Assembly: GCA_019843655.1 (NCBI GenBank)
Contig: JACDQD010000008.1
Location: 11,070,442 to 11,134,441, forward strand
DNA length: 64,000 bases
From: Lethocerus indicus
Taxonomy: Eukaryota > Arthropoda > Insecta > Hemiptera > Belostomatidae
Direction of reading: 5' to 3'
Position numbers and translations under genes: made by a program
Notes under the pieces: generated by a model
The model's database searches: none
What the model was told of the DNA's origin: nothing
The model's input: only the letters and a program-made list of their open reading frames with translations
In this document: positions 1 to 10,000 of the stretch, in pieces
How positions within the stretch are numbered: position 1 is the stretch's first letter
Layout: each line of letters starts with the position of its first letter

Positions 1-866
1 AATAATAAAAAGTATGTTTCTAACCACTGATCCATAAACTACTATCTACATGTTCATTAATTTTCATTAAATGGCTCACCCAATAAAACAATGTCATATC
101 TAAGATTGTTGACAAAATACTGCAAATCTTTTGTACAAGAAATACAGTGCTAAAAAAAATTCAATTTTTGTGTGTAGTATACATTTTTAAACTAAAACTT
201 CTATTTTATATTATTAAAACAAATTTTCCATTTTAATCTTTTTTTTATATATTTAAATTAATATGTTACTCTTGTCCAAATACATTGACAGTTATAGCAA
301 ATTGGTTTGATATGCTGTAATTGTTTGATTGTAGCAAAATAAATACACCAATACCTAAACACAATGCCTGATATCTCATAAATATTTTTTAAATGCAGTT
401 ATATTAACAGAAATAAATTAGTTCTAAAATAAAAAAATTAGTTTACTGTTTGATTACTAGGAAAGTACATTTTTTTCAAATTAAACTTTGAATAACTGAT
501 CAAGGTTATTTTTTATTAATGTCCAATCATGACTATACCAAATTATGCAATAATTATTTTTATTACTCATGTACATTAATTGTGATAAAACCTGCAGCTC
601 CTTAAAAAATATATGTTGTGAATATTGGTAGGAATCCAAATAATTAATTAATACTGTTTTATGTTATGTTACATATAAATGAAATTCCAGAAGCTTGTAA
701 TTTTATAAGTTATATTTTTTTTATGGAAATAACTTCAAATTACTGATTTTTTTCAGTTTACTATATTTTTGTTTATTTCCCAGCTGGGAAAATGGATAAC
801 AATGTAAAAATTCCCTTTTTTTCATTTCATTATTGATTTTCCATCATTAGAAAAATTAAATTTACC
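1..866. other. AT-rich upstream region, no gene seen
   Basis: Very AT-rich DNA with many short A and T runs and no ORF of interest. It precedes the first exon of the coiled-coil gene. Frame 3 is closed by a TGA at 834-836, so the first coding exon cannot extend further upstream in its own frame. The promoter of the downstream gene should lie here, but I cannot point to a convincing TATA or initiator element in such AT-rich sequence. Confidence 0.6.
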
Positions 867-977
867 ATGTTCAATCGAAGAATTTTTATTGATAATATAA
901 TGTTGATGTATTTTATTGCATTAAGTGCAAGAAGTGGAATGGGACTTCCTTCATCATTTAAACATTTGTATACAAAG
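867..977 (+). CDS. Exon 1 of coiled-coil gene
   Basis: This exon encodes residues 1-37 and ends AAG|GTAATT in phase 0. Two in-frame starts are possible: ATG at 867, after an in-frame TGA at 834, or ATG at 939, which would remove 24 residues including a hydrophobic run and start at MGLPSSF. The later start looks more like the rest of the protein, but the sequence does not decide it. Third codon positions are mostly A or T. Confidence 0.65.
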
Positions 978-1171
978 GTAATTTCAGTTTCTTGTAATAT
1001 TGCAACTTTAAATTTATATACAGTTTTATTGCATACAATAAAATGTTTTCAGCATGTACCGGTGTCCTTGAACTATTACTATCAAAGAGGACAACACTGG
1101 GTAAGTTTTTAATTGAATTAACGTGGGTATGATGTTTTTCAGCCACATACTTGATTTAATTAAATTCTATT

Positions 1172-1241
<70 letters not shown>

Positions 1242-4200
1242 ATCTTATATTTTTCTCATTTTATGTACATTTTGATCATTTAATATTGTTTTAGCCTCCA
1301 GCTTATTTAACACAAATGAAAAAAATTCATATTCCATGTCACTATAAGTACTATACTGTGCCTTATACATCACCCAAGCAGAAACGTGTAAGTAGATGTG
1401 TAGAATGAAATTAACTGAAATTTAAGCGCAAGTTTAGTTATATTAATGAACGAGCGGACGTTTCCGAAACCATTCAAATTACATTATTATCTGACTATCT
1501 TCACCCCCATGATGGAACCAGTAAGAGTATGGAAACGCCGGAACCCAGGATAGTTCCAGTGGAATTGAAATAATCCTTTCTACTCGAACTTGCTCAAGTT
1601 TTCGTCAAAACCAGGAAAAGTCTTAGGGATATAGGGATTCAACTCCTACTGCCCGAGGTTCCCTCCACAATATTACGCGATCTTACTGGAAGTTAAATAA
1701 TGTCATTAGCCATATTAATTCATTTCTATGTTACATTAATCAAGAATGATTGTTTCTCCAGTTGTCTAAACATCGCAATTAGCTATTTCACTGCTGTTTG
1801 GGCAGGAACGAGTTAATTCCACGGTCTATTTACCGCCGTACCCCACAATGCTGAATTCTTTTCGAGATAGCGCGTTGTCTTCCTTTTGAAAGGATTGTTT
1901 TTTTAAATCCTACAGTTCATTTTTTATTCAAACTTTTGCGATTTACTATTAGGGACGCACACTGTGCAATTTTTAAGTAATTTATTCAAGTATTTATTTG
2001 AAGTAACATTTATTCTTTCTGGTTCGAATACAGTCAAATCGGAAATTAAGTTTATGGGGTTTATCCAACAATTTTAGCATGATACGTTTACTTGCTCAAA
2101 AAAAGAATAGCAGGTTTTGTGAATACACTCTGTCCACTGTGTGTTCCACACTAAATAGACATTTAGAAAGTGAAAGCGACATAATAAAGAAGGATATCCC
2201 TCATGAAATATTAACCGGTAAATGATTTCAGCAATGGTCCACAAGTTTGAATTACATTCAACATCAAGTGGTGACAACAGTAGAGCCTGTCATTAACTAT
2301 GAGGTATAAATGAGTAATATTATTATAATAAATATTACTTTTATGTACGAACATCATCGCAGTTAAGAACTTACCGCGGAAAGCTTTAGTACTATTGATC
2401 AACGTAATAAACGCAATTGTGAGGGGCGGGTACTTCCCTATTCTCTGGAAGTTCAGATTTTCATTCAATTATTCCATCTGTTAAAATTAGACTCATTAAA
2501 ATGAGCACACGCACATATATATGTGTATATAAAATTTATTTTGCCCTAACCTTTATAATATTTTAAGGAAAATGGAAACTTTAATATGAGAGCATACTTT
2601 GAGCGGTTCAGTCCGACATATATATTTCTTAAATGTATAAATGTAAACACTGAATATAATGCAGACTACAATAGAATGTTAATGTGCGGTATTAGTAGGC
2701 AGAAATTTAAATAGAACCCCCCCCCGCCCCCAGCAGTCATAATAACAACTAATATACTATACTATACTAATAACAAACTGTCATAATGAAACATTAAACC
2801 TCTAAAAGTTATAGTGGCCCTCTGGTTTTTAAAATATTGGTCGTGTTTTTCCTTTGATTGGAAACGTGTGGAAAAATGAGTGAAATATAATATTTCTTAT
2901 GAATATTGCTTGTTAGTTTAATTTTATTTTACAGTTCCGGAATGATTTTACGAAACCTGAAAAATATATGCATGCGCGGTACAATATTCATCCCGCCAAC
3001 CACCTTCTGGACTCGCAGGCTTTGGGACACTTCGGCGATGATCTTCCCCTCGATTTGAATAAGGCAAAGTTAATCGTTTGAATCCTTTATTGAAAATGAG
3101 TGACATTTGAAATATTCAATAAAAAATGTTATTTGCCGGATTATCCCTGGATAAGGGACTCTCCCAAGGTCCTATTGAGCTTCACAAGACTGAAGTTGAT
3201 GACAATTCATTAGAGGTCACGATAAGGTCATTAAATTCGTAAAGTAAACTAACAACTTTTGTCATTTTGTCATAAATGCGATGGCCTTAATACCATAATC
3301 AATCGTCAGCCGATTAACCAAAAGGGAGATAGCAAAACAGTGAAAACAAAACAGGAATATTTTGCATCATTATATCATCATTTTCTTCCACTTACACAGT
3401 TATTTGGTAATTTATAATTACGTATTTTCAATAAATCAACGGTATTTAATTTAATTAGGTCGACGAAACCTGGAAAAGCCCCATTCCTTCGGTTCGCGAG
3501 TGGAAATATCATGACGCCATCGATGAGAGGCCATCCACCAACCACGTAAGCGGTTCTGTTACTTGTCCACCAACAGTTTCATTTCAGATACAATTTTCGA
3601 ACTTCTGATCATTATGCTTGAGGCAGGATAGACGATAGAGTTACTTAATATTCTATGTACAAGTTCCGATTCGGGAACACCCGTCGGGGACTCTCTTAAC
3701 AGGCTTGCCGGCGTTATAGAAAGGGCCGCTGGTAATTCGGCATTAATGGAGGGACTGGTCGCACAGCGGGCGAAATTCAGCCTTAAGTATGCCTAAAATT
3801 CAATAATGGCCGGTTGTGTAGGAGTGACAGTGGCCGGGTTGATGGTGTCGTCCTTGATGGGGGCCAGATATGGAGGCCATGCAGTGGCCCCGGACCTCGC
3901 CTAATGCCCCTTAACGGGAGGGGGAACTTGACCTCACTTCGGGCATCGTCCGTCGATGGGCCGGCGTCCATTACCTTCGGAAATGAGCGGCTCGATTCTT
4001 TTTCATCCACCAAAGCCGTACAGCTTGTCCACTGTCTCGTAGAACTTGAATAATTTCCGTTTGAACGCATTACAAATTCACCGTACGACTATTTTTAATA
4101 AGAGGGACAGGAGACAAGAACTTTGTGACAGAATAACAAAACCAAGCCAAATGACAAACCCTTAGAATGACTAATTACTAATAACGGCTTAATGGGGAAA

Positions 4201-7200
4201 TTACAGGAACTGTGTGAAAAGTTGGGATAGCAACTTCTAACTCTTGTGCCACCTGGAGGAGACCTTACACAGTTTGAACGAAACGTGCGTTAGATTAATA
4301 TTATTAAACAATCTGTTACATCACGGTCGAGGTTAAATTTTTAAACGCTACCATAATAAGCCGTCTACAGTATGCTCAACTGAAAACCTTCAGTGAAAAT
4401 CACTTACTGAATTAAATTTTATATGAAATTAATGATAAGCTAAATTATAAATCTGCAATCGTACCTGACATCATTCTCGCAATGGATTCACGGACCAGTC
4501 GATCATCCTGCATCGGCTTTCCTCGCTCAAAGTATTCTACTCCTTATTTTGATCGGGACTTTGAACGAACGCTTATTTCACGAATGTCCCGGCTTGTTTC
4601 TTAAATAAATTTAAAGGTAGGACGTGGCTGACCGTACCCGCACTGAAAAAGAAGTGCGCTCTCATTGCAAGCCAATGACAGATGAATCGTACTAATTTTT
4701 TAACACTAAACAGATTCACAAAATGAATTCGGCCCGCCAGCGTAAAAACACAACTGATAAACGCCCGCTAAAACTGGGTCACTTGATAAAAAAATGAAAC
4801 TGGCGCCAGAAGATGTAACATTAAAACCTTTCTTACGCGGACAGTCGGCTGAGAATTGACAGGTGCTTTCATCGGGCGATACCCGACTAATGACAGAATT
4901 CCTTAAAAAGTAGAGGCAAGCGCCTAAGGCCAAGTGAAAGGGCGGTCGGTGTTTTGTGAGGAGGAGGAGGGTCTTAGACACCGACCGCTCGTCAGCCTGT
5001 TTGTGTTTTCAAGTACAAATCGGCCGACCGATCGGTCTAAGAATGATCTACTAGTTCTCCTTGATGCGGTCTCACCTTGAAACTGACGTTCGTTCGGCTA
5101 AGCTTTGGTCTCGCGCCGCTGGCAACAACAACAATGTAGTAGTATCGAAATAAATCATTAAAAATTAAAAAATATCTGTGTAGGCCGGTGCTTTTGTGAA
5201 TCGAGTTTTCATTTGGCTATATTAATTATCGTTTTCAATGCCTATTATCGAATGTAATTTACGGTAGATTGTGTCAGACTGGGCTTGTTAAGGGATTAAA
5301 AATATCATTTAAAAATTACACAACCTAGTGAGTAAGGCCATTTTACTTATATTCATTACCCACACTTATATAATAAAAATGGAATGATTTTGGCATATTG
5401 TATATCTGGCTATTGGCATGTATGTGAAGGTAACCAACATCAGCTGGTTTAGCGGTTACGCCGCCCCTATCCGACGTCCATCTGTTGATGTGTTTCGGTG
5501 TCTTTCTTTTGTGTTAGGATACAATAAGTGGGCTGGGAGTATGATACAAAATACTTAAGAAAATACTAAAGGAAAGTTAATTTCCGTACGCGTAATCAGT
5601 TTATGTCTTCTGCCTACTGTTGAACTGTAAATTCTATATTGCATACTGCCTGTTTCTATTTTATTTTATTAGGATTTATTTTTTATTAATTGTCTAACAC
5701 ATCTCACTCAGCGAAATTATTGAGGTGTTTTGTGCTCGGCCAAAAACTAGGAAGTCGATCATTTTATCATCTATTATAAAATAAAATTTTCTGTTAAATG
5801 GATAATTTTTAAAAACAGTTCTTATGTTGCGATGTTTCTCTCTCTCTCTAAATGAGGTAAAGAACTCATCTCAATTGAGATTCATATGAATCACCTTGTA
5901 AAATTGGCAGGGTGCATAGCGGGATTATTCCGAATAAATGTCCGAAATGCGTTAAATTTAAGTCATTATCCAGCTCGTAACAGGAGTGACAGTGTTTGGG
6001 AAAGTAGGGATAGTACGAAGTTTCGCGATGACGTTGGAACTCTCGGAGGCCGGTCTCTCTATTTGGGTCCCTGACGTGATTCTACTTTTAAATGCGAATC
6101 AAAGTAATCGGAGTCCAACGATAGGTCGCCAGACGGCACATTTCCGCTTCCAACAAAACTGGACCCAACAACACATCTGCCCCTGATTCAAATGTCAATT
6201 TTTTGAAATGTCTGAAATCGGTTCGAAAAAATAGCTCCGCGAACCGAAACTGTCTGAACGGGATTGAGGAAAATTCAGAGGTCCGTCACTAAAGTCGGCA
6301 AACGACAGCCTGTTTTGTCTGTCGACATATTGAAAATAATCATGTGGCATTAGAATTTTTCGGATTACATTATAAATTTCAATTTCAAAGAATTGTAAAC
6401 ACAGCGCCGTTGCGGTGTCCCGAAGTGTGGACAGTCCGCTTCAAACACCAGTCGGAATTGACATGGCGGCAAATTGTTCAAGACTGTCAGTTTTGTGTGA
6501 CGTGTCAGTCAAGAATAGAACGCTGCAATATCCAATGTCTACTAAATTGCGATAATTAATCGACGAAAAGTCAATTAAACCCACTTAAATCTTAAAATAT
6601 AATAAAAAAAGAACGTAAACTTAAAAATATATTTCGGCCGTTCTTGGAGTGTTATTAATCGGTTTTTGTCAGGTCATTGACGTTAGTATAAATATAAGTT
6701 ATTATTTAAGGAATGTCTGCCCAAAACCGGTTTGTATTCAGGATATAGAACCGGGGTTATTCTTAACATTCTTACTGTTTACTTCTGACTTTTATCTGTT
6801 TGCACTAACCGATTTATGGTTCTACGCTGGTTCGGTTACGGCTTCCGGCAGTTATCAGTAGCGTTCCGGGCTGAAATCCGATATCCGGTTGTAGGGGTGA
6901 CGGCATCGCTAATTCAATCGGCCGGTGGGCGAGAAGTAGGAGTTCTTCGGGCGCCGGTTGGACATAGCGCTGGTTCTTGTAAGCGACTTGACTCTGGGCC
7001 GACGGAAGACCAACTGTGAACGGGTGACGTGTACGGACGGTCAGCTGGCCGGGGAGTAGGAGGAGGAGGGGGAGGAGGAGGTGAAGGAGGAGGAGGAGGA
7101 GGAGGAGCATAGAGGCGGTGGCCCCGCTCGACGCTAACTTGCGTCAGTTAGGCGGGAAAGTTGCGAAAAAGAGTTAAAAGAACCGTCCAGCGGCGGGGCT

Positions 7201-8244
7201 AATTGGTTGGGCAACCGGCCGCCAACTCGGGTTGAGCAACCGGCCATGAACGGTCTTTGTTGTGGGGCGCCAAAATGTGCCCGATTCTAACACCTGTGTC
7301 TCCTGTTCCTCTTAGCGGACTTTCGTTAAAACCGTCTTTTCTGAGTTCTATTAATGCTTAAACACAATATGTACTGTCGTCGCGCCTATTACTTTCTCTT
7401 CCCCGTCGACACAGGCTCAAACACAGCTGGATCGGTTTTACGGATAAATTACTGAGGCATTCTGTTACTGTGGTGCTGTCACAACGACTGGCATGAAGGT
7501 GATTGTCACTTAACACGAATTAGCTGCGGGTAGTACTTTCACTCGGCGTGTTTCGGCCCCACATTGTACTCTACTTTATTGGAATTAGGACCGGTCGGTT
7601 TCCGACCCTAGTCGGTCTGACTTTGGTGGTTCGACTTTCTATCCCATCTTCATCCTGGAATTCCAGGAACTTTTGCCAAATACCATGTATTTTCCTTTTT
7701 TTTTAATATCCATAGATGTTATTTCTACTTTACCGAAGGAATGCTTCTGCCGATGGCGAAAAGCCAAAACCCATCTGGCGTAGAAAAAATTAACTGGAGA
7801 CAGACAAAGAGCGATCATGTTCCAAAACCATCGTAGACCTCCCCTATATGTTTTAACGTGTCAAGAATTTTATCAAATATGAAATTAGTTATTTAAACAT
7901 GTATATATTAGCCTTTCTGCATTACGCGAGAAGTTGAATAAATAGAATTTTGCTGACCGGAATTCTGTAAATTCTGATAATATTTCAGGTAACGAAACCG
8001 GACGTGGACTCGTCCAACGGCATATATCGCTTCCGGAACCCAACCTATTTTTCGGATTATGTAAGTGCCTTTGCTGTGAGAATCAGATATAAATAATGAA
8101 ATAATTAATTAATTGGTATACTCGCAACGTTGTTGCATTCAGTCTTTATTAATTCAAGCGGATTAATTATTATCCTATAAGAATTCTTCAATCCAGAATC
8201 ATAAAACGTACATAATTCTCTCCTATGCGAATGTGCTTTGAAAA

Positions 8245-8320
<76 letters not shown>

Positions 8321-9470
8321 GAATGTTTGTTTAAAGAATCATAAGAACCCTTTTTCAGGTCTGGAAGCCTCCTGCAATTAGCGCGAAAGAATTGCTATCC
8401 AGTCATCACATAAAGGCAAGTTTATTGATATTGGAGTTTCAATTAAGGCCCTGCATTTTTATCGGTAAACCTTGTCCGTTTTCCAGGAAAAAGAACGCGG
8501 ATGGAACCCACTCGTCGGGACTTATTACAAGTCTGCCTTCAGCGGAAAGGTAACAGTATTTCAAGTATACTTCAGTGAAATCGCGTACCGTAAGTCTACA
8601 TTTGTGTTTTTCCCTCTGAAGGCCGATTTTTCGGGATCGTCGGGGGGCAAGGGGCCCGAACCTGAGGCAAAATTGGTTTCCCAGCGTGACGCACTCATCA
8701 AGGAAATCAGCCGGCTCAAGGCTAAGGTAAAATTGTCTTATTCACGTTACTGGGTTTTTTAGGAGACTTTTATGACACCTTTATTGCTGGGAACCTGCTC
8801 GGTATTAAATTTTAACAACGTCCCACAAGTTTTAATATGTGGAAAACAAACGTCAATTAATGAAATATTGACAATAATTTAAAGATATGATACCTCTATA
8901 CTGTTGTGTATATGATCTACATAAAACAGGGGCCGTTTGACATTACTGAACTGCAAGTAGGAATGACATTTTTGTTACTATAAGAAATTAATTTATCAAA
9001 AGCAGCCCATATAATTTATTGTGTCGCATCGATAATATTCTATGGTTCTTAAATCTAACAGTAAGATCTCGGTGGATATAGAATATTTTCGCTTATGAAA
9101 TCAAGTTTTCAAGGAACACCTCGTGGCCGAAAGGGACACGGTGACCAGGCACAAGAGCAAGGAAGCGCACCAGGAGTTCGTCAAGTGCATCGCCAAGCTC
9201 GAGCAGGAGATCTCCGGACTGAAGCAGGCACAGGCTATGGCCCGCCGGGCGTACAGGGAGGTGAACAAGCTCCAGAGGGAGATCGCCCAGAAGGACATCC
9301 AGCTTCACAGGTTCAAGGAGGAGGAGGACCTGCTGAACCAGCGTCTGGTGGAGACCGAGGCCGAGATGGCCGACGCAGATTTGGGCGACATACTCGACCG
9401 GCCGACTGCAAACGACACGTTTTCAACGGAGTTCGATTACGCGGCGGGAGAAGGTTTCATCGGGATCTGA
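867..9470 (+). CDS. Ten-exon gene for an unrecognised coiled-coil protein (gene span)
   Basis: Joining 867-977, 1053-1100, 1295-1387, 2935-3063, 3459-3545, 7989-8060, 8359-8415, 8487-8549, 8622-8726 and 9114-9470 gives one open frame of about 373 residues ending in TGA. All nine introns are phase 0; introns 4 and 7 use GC donors. Residues 1-235 are rich in Tyr, Trp, Pro and Lys, with short motifs such as WKPP and NPLVGTYY. Residues about 236-343 form a Lys/Glu/Gln-rich coiled coil without prolines. The tail is acidic. There is no signal peptide or clear membrane segment, apart from a hydrophobic stretch near residues 10-20 that disappears if translation starts at the in-frame ATG at 939. I do not recognise the family. 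Short Pro/Tyr/Trp modules followed by a coiled coil are reminiscent of axonemal microtubule-associated proteins, but this is only an inference. Ending GC-rich and beginning AT-rich is odd. Confidence 0.8.
1053..1100 (+). CDS. Exon 2 of coiled-coil gene
   Basis: A 48-nt phase 0/0 micro-exon encoding 16 residues, from HVPVSL to RGQHW. The acceptor is a T-rich tract ending TTTTCAG at 1046-1052 and the donor is TGG|GTAAGT. Intron 1 before it is only 75 nt. Tyr and aromatic residues dominate, as in exon 3. Confidence 0.75.
1175..1239. repeat. (TA)n microsatellite in intron 2
   Basis: An uninterrupted run of TA dinucleotides, 65 bases long, lies in the 194-nt intron 2 and makes up about one third of it. 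A second (TA)n tract lies in intron 6 of the same gene. Such tracts are prone to length change and to read and assembly errors. Confidence 0.97.
1295..1387 (+). CDS. Exon 3 of coiled-coil gene
   Basis: A 93-nt phase 0/0 exon encoding 31 residues from PPAYLTQ to KQKR. The acceptor is TTGTTTTAG and the donor CGT|GTAAGT is strong. The peptide is rich in Tyr, Lys and Pro. Codons end mostly in A or T. Confidence 0.78.
1388..2934 (+). other. Intron 3 (1.5 kb), with a poly-C tract
   Basis: GT-AG intron with donor GTAAGT at 1388 and acceptor TTTTACAG ending at 2934. It holds a C-rich tract at 2717-2731 (14 of 15 bases are C). I see no embedded gene: the small ORFs on the minus strand at 2074-2468 have no recognisable protein features. 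Confidence 0.7.
2935..3063 (+). CDS. Exon 4 of coiled-coil gene (GC donor)
   Basis: A 129-nt phase 0/0 exon encoding 43 residues from FRNDF to LDLNK. The acceptor is TTTTACAG. The phase-consistent donor is AAG|GCAAAG, a GC-AG intron. The nearest GT donor, at 3069, would leave phase 2 and throw exons 5 and 6 out of frame, so the GC donor is preferred. Codon use is visibly more GC-rich than in exons 1-3. Confidence 0.72.
3064..3458 (+). other. Intron 4, GC-AG type
   Basis: A 395-nt intron with a GC donor (GCAAAG) and acceptor TTAATTAG. Nothing else is recognisable inside it. Confidence 0.6.
3459..3545 (+). CDS. Exon 5 of coiled-coil gene
   Basis: An 87-nt phase 0/0 exon encoding 29 residues from VDETWKSP to RPSTNH. 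Acceptor TTAATTAG and donor CAC|GTAAGC. The peptide carries two Trp residues (ETWKSP and REWKYH), matching the Trp/Pro style of exons 6-8. Confidence 0.75.
3546..7988 (+). other. Intron 5 (4.4 kb), no nested gene seen
   Basis: The largest intron of the gene. It contains mixed AT-rich and GC-rich patches (about 3.7-4.0, 4.7-5.1 and 6.8-7.2 kb), an 8-bp-arm hairpin at 6218-6247 (TCGGTTCG and CGAACCGA), and the GGA tract at 7058-7107. None of the small ORFs on either strand has recognisable protein features. The GC-rich patches could be intronic regulatory elements, but nothing seen here proves that. Confidence 0.6.
7058..7107. repeat. Imperfect (GGA)n purine tract
   Basis: Tandem GGA/GGAGG units with few interruptions (a T at 7082) inside intron 5. 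On the minus strand this reads as CTC/CTT leucine codons and produces a spurious poly-Leu ORF at 6814-7110. Confidence 0.9.
7989..8060 (+). CDS. Exon 6 of coiled-coil gene
   Basis: A 72-nt phase 0/0 exon encoding 24 residues from VTKPDVD to TYFSDY. The acceptor is ATATTTCAG and the donor TAT|GTAAGT. It continues the frame of exon 5 directly. Confidence 0.78.
8248..8327. repeat. (TA)n/(TGTA)n microsatellite in intron 6
   Basis: A (TA)n run to 8308 followed by GTAT repeats to about 8327, lying 31 bases before the exon 7 acceptor in a 298-nt intron. Confidence 0.96.
8359..8415 (+). CDS. Exon 7 of coiled-coil gene (GC donor)
   Basis: A 57-nt phase 0/0 exon encoding 19 residues from VWKPPAIS to SHHIK. 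The acceptor is CTTTTTCAG. The donor is AAG|GCAAGT, which is the known strong consensus of GC-AG introns. Intron 7 is only 71 nt. Confidence 0.78.
8487..8549 (+). CDS. Exon 8 of coiled-coil gene
   Basis: A 63-nt phase 0/0 exon encoding 21 residues from EKERGWNP to FSGK. The acceptor is GTTTTCCAG and the donor AAG|GTAACA. The following intron is only 72 nt. Confidence 0.78.
8622..8726 (+). CDS. Exon 9 of coiled-coil gene
   Basis: A 105-nt phase 0/0 exon encoding 35 residues. It starts with a Gly/Ser-rich linker (ADFSGSSGGKG) and enters the coiled coil at about AKLVSQ. The acceptor is CCCTCTGAAG and the donor AAG|GTAAAA. Many codons end in G or C. Confidence 0.78.
8727..9113 (+). other. Intron 9
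   Basis: A 387-nt AT-rich GT-AG intron with acceptor TTTTCAAG. I see nothing else in it. Confidence 0.65.
9114..9470 (+). CDS. Exon 10 (last) of coiled-coil gene
   Basis: This exon encodes the last 118 residues and the TGA at 9468. Residues 1-88 of the exon continue the coiled coil with regularly spaced Leu, Ile and Val among Lys/Glu/Gln, including KLEQEISGLKQ and NKLQREIAQK. The end is acidic and aromatic (TEFDYAAGEGFIGI). Nearly all codons end in G or C, the opposite of exon 1. The overlapping ORFs on both strands here are shadows. Confidence 0.88.
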   Translation, partial: EHLVAERDTVTRHKSKEAHQEFVKCIAKLEQEISGLKQAQAMARRAYREVNKLQREIAQKDIQLHRFKEEEDLLNQRLVETEAEMADADLGDILDRPTANDTFSTEFDYAAGEGFIGI

Positions 9471-9481
9471 GTGGTTCCCGC

Positions 9482-9487
9482 AATAAA
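9482..9487 (+). terminator. Polyadenylation signal AATAAA
   Basis: AATAAA lies 12 bases after the stop codon of the coiled-coil gene. A second AATAAA is at 9535-9540. Either would give a very short 3' UTR; the second is better spaced for cleavage near 9555. Confidence 0.6.
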
Positions 9488-9688
9488 ATAACTGGTCATC
9501 TATCGATTATTTGTTGCCAATTCGAATGACAACCAATAAATATTGGTATGTAGGTCAGAATATTCGCACCAATTCGTATCTAATTATTGAAAGTTTGCAT
9601 AAAAATTAAACGCTTGCTAAATATGATAAATTGGAAAATAGGGGCTGTAGTAGGACGAGGATTTATTATATCCGTATTTGACTTGAGA

Positions 9689-9992
9689 AACGGACATCGA
9701 AATTGACCTTAAGCAACAAACTAACAATATACAAAGCAATACTGAAACCGACATGGACATATGGAATTGAGCTATGGGGTTCCACCAAGACATCCAACAT
9801 CGCTCGCATTCAGAGATTCCAATCGAAAGTCCTTCGCACCATCCTTAATGCTCCCTGGTATGATTCTAACCAGACAATCCACCATGACCTCAACATACCG
9901 ACAGTCAAGCCATTCAAGTGAGAAACATACACTCAACACTTGTACACATAATTACGTTATAATCGATTGTACAAATAACAAAAAAAAATTTT
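9689..9992 (+). mobile_element. 5'-truncated Jockey-type LINE, 3' end
   Basis: The frame from 9688 to 9921 reads KRTSK, then a KLTIYKAILKPTWTYGIELWGS stretch, then PWYDSNQTI and DLNIPTV. This is the conserved C-terminal region downstream of the reverse transcriptase in Jockey-clade elements. The frame is lost after IPTVKPFK. The element ends with GATTGTACAAATAAC and an A-rich tail. The flanks are TTTGACTTGAGA (9677-9688) and TTTTACTTGAGA (9989-10000), a 12-bp target-site duplication with one mismatch. It therefore integrated by target-primed reverse transcription, 5'-truncated. It lies about 220 bases downstream of the coiled-coil gene's stop, in the same orientation. Confidence 0.88.
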
Positions 9993-10000
9993 ACTTGAGA

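Noticed and set aside
3068..3069. GT donor at 3069 as the end of exon 4
   Set aside because: It leaves phase 2 and breaks the frame of exons 5 and 6, whereas the GC donor at 3064 keeps every intron in phase 0.
6814..7110. Poly-leucine N-terminal minus-strand ORF resembling a signal peptide
   Set aside because: The leucines come from the (GGA)n purine tract, a simple repeat.
9093..9529. ORFs in other frames and on the minus strand over the last exon of the coiled-coil gene
   Set aside because: They are shadows of the real GC-rich coding frame, which alone forms a coiled coil and joins the upstream exons.
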